Origin: Oscillospiraceae bacterium | GTDB lineage: Bacteria > Bacillota > Clostridia > Oscillospirales > Oscillospiraceae | Direction of reading: 5' to 3' | Assembly: GCA_016292445.1 (NCBI GenBank) | Contig: JAEDIN010000062.1 | Span: 1 to 7,027, forward strand | DNA length: 7,027 nucleotides | Shown here: piece by piece, positions 1-5,872 of the stretch | How positions within the stretch are numbered: the stretch's first letter is position 1 | Layout of the letters: each line of letters opens with the position of its first letter | Notes under the pieces: generated by a model | What the model saw: the letters and a program-made list of their open reading frames with translations, nothing else | What the model was told of the DNA's origin: nothing | Database searches by the model: none | Position numbers and translations under genes: made by a program

Positions 1-174
1 GACCTTCAGGCTGCGCTGACCGAAGGCTATCTCGATAATATCGCCTACCTTCACCTGATAGCTTGCCTTGACCTGTCTGCCGTTGACGGACACGCGCTCG
101 CCGTCGCAGGCCTCGTTAGCCACCGTCCTGCGCTTAATGAGTCGGGATACCTTTAAATATTTATCAAGTCTCAT
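1..174 (-). CDS. rqcP: RqcP-type S4-domain RNA-binding protein, N-terminal part (runs off window)
   Basis: The 58 visible residues begin MRLDKYLKVSRLIKRRTVA and form an S4 RNA-binding fold: a basic helix pair at residues 1-25, then the strand segment GERVSVNGRQVKAS (about 26-39), then VKVGDIIEIAFGQRSLKV at the cut edge. This matches RqcP (formerly YabO). In the Firmicutes that protein binds stalled 50S subunits and works with RqcH to add C-terminal alanine tails during ribosome-associated quality control. Full-length members are about 80-90 residues, so roughly a third is missing off the left edge. The ATG start is supported by AGAGGA at 181-186, 6 bases away. The gene lies directly downstream of HU, as in many Clostridia, but behind a strong terminator. 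The related Hsp15 S4 family is a less likely identity because the HU linkage and the opening residues fit RqcP. Confidence 0.9.
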   Translation of the reverse strand, partial: MRLDKYLKVSRLIKRRTVANEACDGERVSVNGRQVKASYQVKVGDIIEIAFGQRSLKV

Positions 175-190
175 ACGGTTTCCTCTCATG

Positions 191-219
191 AAAAAACAGC
201 CGACGAGCCGTCGGCTGTT
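191..219 (-). terminator. Rho-independent terminator after HU gene
   Basis: On the minus strand an 11-bp perfect stem (AACAGCCGACG, 219-209, with CGTCGGCTGTT, 205-195) closes a 3-base loop (GCT) and runs straight into six T residues (196-191). It starts 11 bases after the HU stop codon. The T run ends only 4 bases before the rqcP Shine-Dalgarno sequence, so rqcP must be reached by readthrough or from a promoter inside this region. Confidence 0.92.
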
Positions 220-230
220 AATCTTATCAA

Positions 231-506
231 TTACTTTGCAACTGCGTCCTTAAGAGCCTTGCCTGCCTTGAAGAAGGGAACCTTAGTTGCGGGGATCTCG
301 ATTTCTTCACGGGTTTTGGGGTTACGGCCGATGCGAACGCCGCGCTCCTTGATGTCAAAAACGCCGAAGCCTACCATCTGAACCTTCTCGCCGGAAACCA
401 GAGTATCAACAATAGTATCAAATGCGGCGTTGACAGCCTTCTCGGAATCCTTCTTGGAAAGACCGGTCTTCTCTGCGACGGCTGTTATAAGTTCTGCCTT
501 ATTCAT
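231..506 (-). CDS. hup: HU family DNA-binding protein
   Basis: This is a 91-residue histone-like HU protein that dimerises and bends DNA non-specifically, compacting the nucleoid. It begins MNKAELITAVAEKTGLSKKD (helix-turn-helix dimerisation segment), has the saddle segment VQMVGFGVFDIKERG at 42-56, and carries the beta-arm with R61-N62-P63, where the proline is the one that intercalates into DNA. It ends with the standard PFFKAGKALKDAVAK tail. Length and residue numbering match canonical bacterial HU (about 90-92 residues). The start is fixed by an excellent AGGAGGA site (513-519) 6 bases upstream. The frame stays open for 21 more codons upstream, but that stretch contains the ribosome binding site and is leader. 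A promoter at 618-646 and a terminator at 191-219 suggest an abundant monocistronic transcript. Confidence 0.97.
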   Translation of the reverse strand: MNKAELITAVAEKTGLSKKDSEKAVNAAFDTIVDTLVSGEKVQMVGFGVFDIKERGVRIGRNPKTREEIEIPATKVPFFKAGKALKDAVAK

Positions 507-521
507 GTGTAATCCTCCTAA

Positions 522-584
522 AAATTCATGCGTGAATTTATATATAGCCCGTATCAGCATTACCAGCATTCGGGTTATTCACAC
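522..584 (-). promoter_or_regulatory. HU mRNA leader with alternative inverted repeats
   Basis: The predicted leader of about 105 bases holds a 7-bp inverted repeat, AAATTCA (539-533) and TGAATTT (528-522), with a 4-base loop, ending 2 bases before the Shine-Dalgarno sequence. The same ATTCACGC (537-530) can instead pair with GTGTGAAT (584-577) upstream, with an inner CCCG/CGGG helix (574-571 with 551-548). The two folds exclude each other. A near-perfect 9-base tandem repeat (AATGCTGGT, AATGCTGAT; 570-553) lies in the loop. These pairings are visible in sequence; a regulatory role is inference. Confidence 0.3.
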
Positions 585-617
585 GGAAATAACACCTTCC
601 TGCGAAAGCGCATTGAA

Positions 618-646
618 AATCTACCACATTTTGCCCTTTTTATCAA
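618..646 (-). promoter_or_regulatory. Predicted sigma-A promoter for HU gene
   Basis: On the minus strand TTGATA (646-641) is followed by a 17-base spacer and TAGATT (623-618), with TGG directly before the -10 as an extended -10 element. Transcription would start near 611, giving a leader of about 105 bases. The promoter lies in the AT-rich gap after the flippase stop codon, so HU can be transcribed independently of the flippase. I saw no clear terminator between the flippase and HU, so readthrough is also possible. Confidence 0.65.
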
Positions 647-692
647 GTCTTTTTTTCATAAATGTCCGATATTTTAATACTTTTTTTAAATT

Positions 693-2297
693 TCAGCGCA
701 TATGCAGTAATTTTGCTATTTTTTCACCCTTCGGGATGAGCTTCATATCCTCCGCCGTTATTGCGCGCATTTTTATTGCCGCTGCCGCATAAACAACAAC
801 GGCTATCGCTATCGACGCGCACATGACGGCAGCCATATAGAGCTTACTGTCGCAGTTGAGGACGAGAGTGCCTGCATAGTAGACGGCATAAGTTGCCACT
901 CCCATTATAAAGCAGGCGATACCGGGGCGCAGGAACACATTCACTGCCGACGGCGACTTATCAAAGCTGCGGGCAATAAATATGAGATTGAGCACGCACA
1001 TGGTGACATAGCAGCACAGCGTTCCTATGGGTGCGCCGTAGATGTTGAGCTCCGGGATACCGACCAAAAACCAGTTGACGGTTATTTTCACAAGTCCGCC
1101 GGCGATTATCGAATAAGCCGTGAGCTTTTCTCTGCCGGAGGCCTGCAAAACGGCGGTAGTCATCAGCGAGAAGCAAACGAAAATCGAGGCGATGCCCAGC
1201 AGGCACAGCAGAAGCGTACCGGCTTCGTGAGCACCGGGGTAGATAATCTTCATAATGGGGTCTGCCAGCACCGCGAGACCCACTCCCATGGGCAGGCACA
1301 TAGCCATGGATATTCTCAGCGAGTCCTCGGATATTTTAGCTGCCTCTTTTTTGTCACCCAGAACGATTTTAGCCGCTATCGCCGGTACTACGGAGATGGT
1401 CAGCGGTGTTATAAATGCTGCGGGAACATTGAAAAGAGTCTGAGCCTTGCCGTAGACGCCGTAGAGCACCTTTGCATCATTGTAGCTAAAGCCTGCGGCA
1501 TCCTGAAGTCTTGCCATGCACAGGCCGGAATCGAGCAGGTTAATAAACGACAGCACGATAGAGCCGAGTGCGATGGGAATACCGATTTTTACGAGGTTTT
1601 TGAAAATCTCGCCGCGTGAGTCGGGAACATCCGGCTCTGCGACGGGTATTATTCTGTAATTGCGGACCTTGTACACATACATGTATAAAAGTACCGCAAG
1701 TGAGCCGACGGTGACGCCGAAGATAGCACCGGCGGAGGCTATTGTCTTTTCATAGCCGCGGCTTACGAAATACCACGCAAGCACCAGACCGACAACGACC
1801 TTGACAAGCACCTCGAGCACCTGCCCGACGGTCGTGGGTATCATGTTTTCATGTCCCTGCGCATAGCCTCTGAACGCCGAGGTCAGGCACACCAGCAGCA
1901 CTGCCGGCGCAAGCGCGCGTATACTTAGCGAGGTATCGGGATTGTGCAGTATGCCCGCAAGCCAATCCGGAAACAGGAACATGATCGCGGTGCTAACAGC
2001 ACCGAGGGCAAAGAAGGTCCAAAAAGCTACGGAGAAGGTTCTCCTCGCCTGCATCTGTCTGCCCTGGGTATGCGCTTCGCTTATCATCCTCGACAGCGCG
2101 ACCGGAAGTCCGGCAGTAGCCAGCATCAGAAAGACGCTGTAAACATTATACGCCGAAATGAACAGACCGTATCCGTCATCGCCCAGCAGATTACCGATGG
2201 GTATCTTGTAGATTGCGCCGAGGATCTTCATTATAACAACACCGGCGGTCAGAATTGCCGCACCGTGCAGATAGTTTTGTTCCTTTGCTTTGGCCAC
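693..2297 (-). CDS. SpoVB/YabM/YtgP-type polysaccharide (lipid-linked sugar) flippase
   Basis: This 534-residue integral membrane protein belongs to the MOP exporter superfamily. The family includes the MurJ-type lipid II flippases YtgP and SpoVB and the paralogue YabM. It is hydrophobic throughout, consistent with about 14 transmembrane helices (for example residues 12-34, 90-110, 130-142, 160-178, 190-209, 455-480 and 488-507). Family signatures seen are GLPVALSRMIS (63-73), FRGYAQGHENMIPT (142-155) and the cytoplasmic tail RAITAEDMKLIPKGEKI (511-527). The GTG start at 2297 has AGGGGG 7 bases upstream. An earlier in-frame GTG at 2348 lies against the predicted -10 and has no ribosome site. 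Position upstream of HU and rqcP points to the YabM branch. The substrate (lipid II or another undecaprenyl-linked sugar) cannot be told from sequence alone. The mazG (yabN) gene usually found next is absent. Confidence 0.9.
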   Translation of the reverse strand: MAKAKEQNYLHGAAILTAGVVIMKILGAIYKIPIGNLLGDDGYGLFISAYNVYSVFLMLATAGLPVALSRMISEAHTQGRQMQARRTFSVAFWTFFALGAVSTAIMFLFPDWLAGILHNPDTSLSIRALAPAVLLVCLTSAFRGYAQGHENMIPTTVGQVLEVLVKVVVGLVLAWYFVSRGYEKTIASAGAIFGVTVGSLAVLLYMYVYKVRNYRIIPVAEPDVPDSRGEIFKNLVKIGIPIALGSIVLSFINLLDSGLCMARLQDAAGFSYNDAKVLYGVYGKAQTLFNVPAAFITPLTISVVPAIAAKIVLGDKKEAAKISEDSLRISMAMCLPMGVGLAVLADPIMKIIYPGAHEAGTLLLCLLGIASIFVCFSLMTTAVLQASGREKLTAYSIIAGGLVKITVNWFLVGIPELNIYGAPIGTLCCYVTMCVLNLIFIARSFDKSPSAVNVFLRPGIACFIMGVATYAVYYAGTLVLNCDSKLYMAAVMCASIAIAVVVYAAAAIKMRAITAEDMKLIPKGEKIAKLLHMR

Positions 2298-2336
2298 GGG
2301 CTTTCCCCCTACGCTTATCAGTTTAAAACCTAAAGT

Positions 2337-2365
2337 AATATATACCACATATGCAGATAAATCAA
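2337..2365 (-). promoter_or_regulatory. Predicted sigma-A promoter for flippase gene
   Basis: Minus-strand TTGATT (2365-2360), a 17-base spacer and TATATT (2342-2337) make a good promoter. The start site would be near 2330, leaving a leader of about 33 bases before the GTG at 2297. This supports the downstream start codon, because the alternative GTG at 2348 would lie upstream of the transcript. The -35 lies inside one arm of the inverted repeat at 2358-2392. Confidence 0.6.
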
Positions 2366-2392
2366 GGGAATTGTGTTAATGCCCTTGATTTA
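2358..2392. repeat. 11-bp perfect inverted repeat overlapping flippase promoter
   Basis: TAAATCAAGGG (2358-2368) and CCCTTGATTTA (2382-2392) are perfect inverted copies around a 13-base centre. The dyad lies between the end of the metallo-hydrolase gene and the flippase start and covers the predicted -35. It could be a weak intrinsic terminator for the hydrolase transcript or a dimeric repressor site on the flippase promoter. The 13-base loop and the poor T run (TTTATCTGC) argue against a strong terminator. Confidence 0.5.
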
Positions 2393-2433
2393 ACCTCAAG
2401 CCGACTCGGAGCCAACGCCTGTCGCGTGTCAGC

Positions 2434-3057
2434 TTATCTCATGAATTTGAGTACCGCAACCTGCTGCGGGGTGTCATGGTCTATCGTTATGGTATCCGTA
2501 TCGTAAAATCGCACAAGATCAAGCGGCATATACTGGTCGGTAAACGCCTCAACGCGCTCCATCCTGCGGCTGCCGCAGCCGTCATGCGCATAGTGCATGG
2601 GGATAACGACATTCGGGAAAAGCTCGTCGGCAAGAGGCTTGGTCTTGTCGCTGGGCATGGCTCTGAAGCCGCCCGCGGCAATCATGAGCACATCTGCGCC
2701 AAACAGCTGCGCTTTTTCGTTATCCGTCAGCATGCTGCCCAGATCGCCCATGTGTACCAGCTTATACCCGTCCCAATCGAGGATATGTATCTTGTTTTTC
2801 CCACGGAGCGTACCCCAGCTTGTATCGTGGAAGCAATCGATAACGCTCACCTCATAAGGGCAGGGTCTTGTCGTGCCGGAGAGCTTTACGCCATCACGGT
2901 TATTGTGGCCGCGGTGCTCATGGCTCACGAGCACTGCATCCGCCTCTGCTTTAAACGGCGGATAGTGGGCGTTTATGAGCTCATACGGATCAATGACGAC
3001 GCTGTAGCCGTCATGGCTGATTTTAAAGCACGAATGTCCGAGCCATTGTATTTTCAT
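2434..3057 (-). CDS. MBL-fold (UlaG-like) metallo-hydrolase with altered metal motif
   Basis: This 207-residue cytoplasmic protein has the metallo-beta-lactamase fold of the small UlaG-like clostridial group. It shows MKIQWLGHSCFKI (1-13), IDPYE (22-26), the metal motif at 46-51, FHDTSWGTLRGKN (76-88), HMGDLG (102-107) and IPMHYAH (152-158). Candidate metal ligands are H46, H48, H51, H77, D105 and H155. The motif reads HEHRGH where the family has HxHxDH, so the second-site aspartate is glycine (codon GGC at 2908-2910). Activity may be reduced, or the metal site rearranged. The substrate is unknown; related proteins are often annotated only as hydrolases. The ATG has GGAG (3067-3064) 6 bases upstream. 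It follows murC on the same strand but behind a probable terminator; only a weak promoter candidate is visible (TTGCAT near 3104, CATACT near 3083). Confidence 0.88.
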   Translation of the reverse strand: MKIQWLGHSCFKISHDGYSVVIDPYELINAHYPPFKAEADAVLVSHEHRGHNNRDGVKLSGTTRPCPYEVSVIDCFHDTSWGTLRGKNKIHILDWDGYKLVHMGDLGSMLTDNEKAQLFGADVLMIAAGGFRAMPSDKTKPLADELFPNVVIPMHYAHDGCGSRRMERVEAFTDQYMPLDLVRFYDTDTITIDHDTPQQVAVLKFMR

Positions 3058-3106
3058 GATATTCTCCGTTTCGAAAAAGTATGATTTGGTTTGTCCCTAT
3101 GCAAGA

Positions 3107-3144
3107 GCAAAATCCCGACAAAGCAAAACCTTGTCGAGATTTGC
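3107..3144 (-). terminator. Probable Rho-independent terminator after murC
   Basis: On the minus strand, ATCTCGACAA (3140-3131) pairs with TTGTCGGGAT (3121-3112), including one G-T wobble, around a 9-base loop. A TTTT run (3112-3109) follows the core stem. The pairing extends outward past a single bulged T to CAA/TTTG and GC. It lies 15 bases or more after the murC stop codon and before the metallo-hydrolase gene, so it probably separates the two units at least partly. Confidence 0.6.
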
Positions 3145-3158
3145 TGACAGTATTCCGC

Positions 3159-4538
3159 TTATTCGTAATCGTCCTCGAGCAAATTTTCGCCTATCTTATA
3201 CACATTACCCGCTCCGACGGTGAGTATAATATCTCCGGGTCTTGCGGTTTCGCGAAGGCTGTCTTCTATCTCACCGAAGGTCTTGAAGAACTTTGCGCCG
3301 TCTATCATGTCCGCCAGATCCTTGGAGCTTATACCGAGAGTATTTTTTTCACGGGCAGCGAAGATCTCCGCAAGATAGACGATATCCGGCCGCTTTAGCT
3401 GACGGACAAAGTCGTTAAACAGCGCCTTGGTGCGTGTGTAGGTGTGCGGCTGGAATATGACTATCGTGCGCTTATAGCCGAGAAGCTCAACGGCGTCAAG
3501 AAGTGCCTTGACCTCGCCGGGGTGATGCGCATAATCGTCAAACACATCCGCTCCGTTGAATTTGCCCTTGAACTCGAAGCGTCTTGCAGCACCGGAAAAA
3601 CCCGCAAGACCGTATTTAATTGCCGTGGGCTTTATTCCGAGGCAGAGGCTTGCAGCAGCAGCGGCAAGAGCATTCTTGAGATTGTGTTCACCGGGAACAT
3701 GGATTGTCGCGGTTTCAAGGAGTTTGCCGTGATACATTATATCGAACTTGGTAAGCGAGCCTATGCGTACGACATTCTTCGCATACACATCCGCCTTTGC
3801 CGTAAAGCCGAAGGTCACGATATTTCTGTCAAGTCCCTTGAGGGCATCCATGGTGTTTTCATCATCGAAGTTTGCGACGACATAGCCGTCCTGCGGCACA
3901 TTTTCGGCAAATGCCCTAAAGCTCTTTTTGATATCCTCTATTCCGGAGAAGAAATCAAGGTGATCCGACTCAATGTTCAGGATTACGGCAACAGTGGGGT
4001 AAAACTGGAGGAAAGAATTATAATACTCGCAGGACTCCATGACAATGGTATCGCCGTTGCCGACGCGGTGACCCGCCTGCAAAAGCGGCAAGGTGCCGCC
4101 TATCATGACGGTAGGGTCCTTTTCCGCCGCCATAAGTATGTGGGTACACATTGAAGTGGTCGTGGTCTTGCCGTGTGTGCCGGAGATGCACAGTGCATTC
4201 TTGTAGCCCTTCATGATTGCTCCCCACGCCTGAGTGCGCTCAAACACGGGTATGCCCAGCTCGTGCGCTCTTATGACCTCGGGGTTATCGTCATGGGCGG
4301 CGGCGGTTCTGACAACGAACTGCGTTTCGGGAGTGATGTTCGATGCGTCGTGACCTATGAATATTTCAATTCCCTTTGCTCTGAGGTTTGAGGTCCTCTC
4401 ACTTTCGGCTATATCCGAACCGGTTATTATAAGGCCTGCGTCGTTGAGCACTTCGGCAAGCGGTGACATCGACACTCCGCCGATGCCTATGAGATGGCCT
4501 TTGCCTCCACTATTCAAAAACTTATCAAAATCCGACAT
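3159..4538 (-). CDS. murC: UDP-N-acetylmuramate-L-alanine ligase MurC
   Basis: MurC is the cytoplasmic Mur ligase that adds L-alanine to UDP-N-acetylmuramic acid using ATP, the first amino acid step of peptidoglycan stem-peptide synthesis. The 459 residues show all three Mur ligase domains: the UDP-binding Rossmann part with HLIGIGGVSMSPLAEVL (15-31), the ATPase part with the P-loop GTHGKTTTT (120-128), ESCEYYNSF (168-176) and NIESDHLDFF (188-197), and the C-terminal part. Later motifs include HNLKNALAA (285-293), RRFEFKG (319-325), DDYAHHPGE (334-342) and FQPHTYTRT (362-370). Length is normal for the family. The ATG at 4538 is chosen because GGAG (4547-4544) lies 5 bases upstream; an in-frame TTG at 4607 lies about at the predicted transcript start. 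No other mur or division gene is adjacent. It diverges from cca. Confidence 0.97.
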   Translation of the reverse strand: MSDFDKFLNSGGKGHLIGIGGVSMSPLAEVLNDAGLIITGSDIAESERTSNLRAKGIEIFIGHDASNITPETQFVVRTAAAHDDNPEVIRAHELGIPVFERTQAWGAIMKGYKNALCISGTHGKTTTTSMCTHILMAAEKDPTVMIGGTLPLLQAGHRVGNGDTIVMESCEYYNSFLQFYPTVAVILNIESDHLDFFSGIEDIKKSFRAFAENVPQDGYVVANFDDENTMDALKGLDRNIVTFGFTAKADVYAKNVVRIGSLTKFDIMYHGKLLETATIHVPGEHNLKNALAAAAASLCLGIKPTAIKYGLAGFSGAARRFEFKGKFNGADVFDDYAHHPGEVKALLDAVELLGYKRTIVIFQPHTYTRTKALFNDFVRQLKRPDIVYLAEIFAAREKNTLGISSKDLADMIDGAKFFKTFGEIEDSLRETARPGDIILTVGAGNVYKIGENLLEDDYE

Positions 4539-4551
4539 AGTATCTCCAATC

Positions 4552-4569
4552 GATGCAACAGGCTGCATC
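4552..4569 (-). promoter_or_regulatory. Small hairpin in murC leader
   Basis: GATGCA (4552-4557) and TGCATC (4564-4569) are a perfect 6-bp inverted repeat with a 6-base loop in the predicted murC leader, ending 4 bases before its Shine-Dalgarno sequence. It has no T run, so it is not a terminator. A role in translation or mRNA stability is only a guess. Confidence 0.3.
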
Positions 4570-4591
4570 TTTAATTTACAATTTCGTATTG

Positions 4592-4620
4592 ATGTTACAT
4601 TTTGCAAATGATATTATAAT
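4592..4620 (+). promoter_or_regulatory. cca: Predicted promoter for cca operon (shared -10)
   Basis: A perfect TATAAT (4615-4620) lies on the plus strand with a weak -35, ATGTTA (4592-4597), at a 17-base spacing. The transcript would start near 4627, about 52 bases before the cca ATG. The -10 overlaps that of the opposing murC promoter because ATTATAAT (4613-4620) is its own reverse complement. Confidence 0.5.
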
Positions 4621-4641
4621 ACCGGAATCAAAACATTACAA
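4613..4641 (-). promoter_or_regulatory. murC: Predicted promoter for murC (shared -10)
   Basis: On the minus strand TTGTAA (4641-4636), a 17-base spacer and TATAAT (4618-4613) form a good sigma-A promoter. The start would be near 4606, giving a leader of about 68 bases before the murC ATG. The -10 is the same palindromic octamer used by the cca promoter on the other strand, so polymerase can occupy only one orientation at a time. Confidence 0.6.
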
Positions 4642-4678
4642 GTAGTTTAATATTCTTACATTGTTATAGGTGTTATTC

Positions 4679-5872
4679 ATGCATCAAATAAATCCTCCAA
4701 AATATGTCAGGCAGATACTCTTCGGTCTGCAGGCAAGATCGCACCTTGCCTACCTTGTCGGAGGCTGTGTCCGGGATATGCTCATGGACATCACCCCGCA
4801 GGACTGGGATATCTGCACCAGTGCGCTGCCCGAGGAGGTCATGAGTATTTTCCCCGGCTCACAGCCCACCGGAATAAAGCACGGTACCGTTACCGTTAAG
4901 ATCGGCAATCGTTCTGCAGAGGTCACCACCTTCCGCACCGACGGGAGCTACCGTGACCACCGCAGACCCGAATCTGTCACCTTTGTATCAGACCTCATAA
5001 GCGATCTAAGCCGCCGAGATTTCACGATGAACGCCATCGCACTTTCCGCCGACGGCATGCTTTCCGACCCCTTCGACGGCGTACAGGACATTGAGGCTCG
5101 CACCATCCGCTGCGTCGGTGACCCAAAGCTGCGCTTTACCGAGGACGCTCTGCGTATGTTCAGGGCGCTGAGATTTTCCGCAAGGCTCGGCTTCACGATA
5201 GAGTACGAAACCTGCTCGGCTATCTCTGAATGTGCGCCGCTGGCGAGCGAGCTTGCGCCGGAGCGTGTGCGTGACGAGCTTGAAAAAATTCTGCTCACCA
5301 CCCGTCCCGAAACGCTCGGAGTTGCCATAAGCTTCGGGCTTCTAAAAAGATACATACCCGGCAGCGGTTGGTCAACACCCAACTATGCCGACATTGCAAA
5401 ATTGAGCCGTAAGCCGCTCACGCGCTGGGTCACATTCAGTATCATGCTCCAAAAATACGGCTATATCCAATCGGCTCACGCATTTCTGGAGTTACTTCGG
5501 CTCGATGGCCGCACCATCCGCTGCTGCGCCGATGCCGAGGAAATGCTCAAGGGCGATGCGCCGCAGGATAAGCTCGGCTGGAAAAGGCTCCTGAGCCACT
5601 ACGGGGTGGACTCCGTTGCCTGCGCGGTAGCCGCGTTTGAGGTCATAAACGGCATCGAATGTGAAAAAGAATTTAAGGCAGTGCTAAAAAGCGGCGAGTG
5701 CTTCTCGCTCAAGCACCTCGCCGTTACGGGTGACGATCTTTTGAGCCTCGGTCTGCGCGGTCCGGAGCTCGGTGAGATGCTCAAGTTCCTGCTTGATTAT
5801 GTAATGGAGTACCCGGACAACAATAAGCGCGAGATCCTGCTGGAGCTCGCGAAATATTCGGAGGAAAGCTGA
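4679..5872 (+). CDS. cca: CCA tRNA nucleotidyltransferase
   Basis: This class II CCA-adding enzyme builds or repairs the 3' CCA end of tRNAs from CTP and ATP without a nucleic acid template. At 397 residues it matches the Bacillus-type length and has no HD phosphohydrolase domain that I can see. Motif A is LVGGCVRD (26-33) with metal-binding D42 and D44 in QDWDICTS. The flexible loop is DGSYRDHRRPESVTF (88-102), which fits a full CCA enzyme rather than a CC-only one. Motif B is RRDFTMNAIA (112-121), motif C is EDALRMFRALRFSARLGF (155-172) and motif D is ERVRDELEKIL (195-205). The C-terminal tRNA-binding part ends with TGDDLLSLGLRGPELGEML. The ATG at 4679 has AGGTG (4668-4672) 6 bases upstream; the in-frame GTG at 4670 lies inside that site. 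Its TGA overlaps the next ATG by one base. Confidence 0.96.
   Translation: MHQINPPKYVRQILFGLQARSHLAYLVGGCVRDMLMDITPQDWDICTSALPEEVMSIFPGSQPTGIKHGTVTVKIGNRSAEVTTFRTDGSYRDHRRPESVTFVSDLISDLSRRDFTMNAIALSADGMLSDPFDGVQDIEARTIRCVGDPKLRFTEDALRMFRALRFSARLGFTIEYETCSAISECAPLASELAPERVRDELEKILLTTRPETLGVAISFGLLKRYIPGSGWSTPNYADIAKLSRKPLTRWVTFSIMLQKYGYIQSAHAFLELLRLDGRTIRCCADAEEMLKGDAPQDKLGWKRLLSHYGVDSVACAVAAFEVINGIECEKEFKAVLKSGECFSLKHLAVTGDDLLSLGLRGPELGEMLKFLLDYVMEYPDNNKREILLELAKYSEES

Noticed and set aside
507..569. N-terminal extension of HU by 21 codons from an upstream in-frame ATG.
   Set aside because: The extension would read through the perfect AGGAGGA site, and HU proteins begin at MNKAEL. The extra residues are leader sequence that lacks a stop.
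2298..2348. Upstream GTG start for the flippase adding 17 residues.
   Set aside because: No ribosome site precedes it and it lies against the predicted -10 element. The GTG at 2297 has AGGGGG at proper spacing.
2395..2420. Short palindromic CCGACTCGG-type motif after the metallo-hydrolase stop as a terminator.
   Set aside because: The stem is only 4 bp around a single central base and no T run follows, so it does not support termination.
2476..3084. A 202-codon open frame on the plus strand covering the whole metallo-hydrolase gene.
   Set aside because: It is antisense to a gene with clear family motifs, has no recognisable domain and no good ribosome site. Such long antisense frames are expected from the codon bias of the real gene.
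3444..4154. A 236-codon open frame on the plus strand inside murC.
   Set aside because: It is antisense to strongly conserved MurC sequence and its translation resembles no family I know. It is a shadow frame.
4539..4607. Upstream TTG start for MurC adding 23 residues.
   Set aside because: It falls about at the predicted transcript start, has no ribosome site, and MurC proteins do not normally carry this extension.
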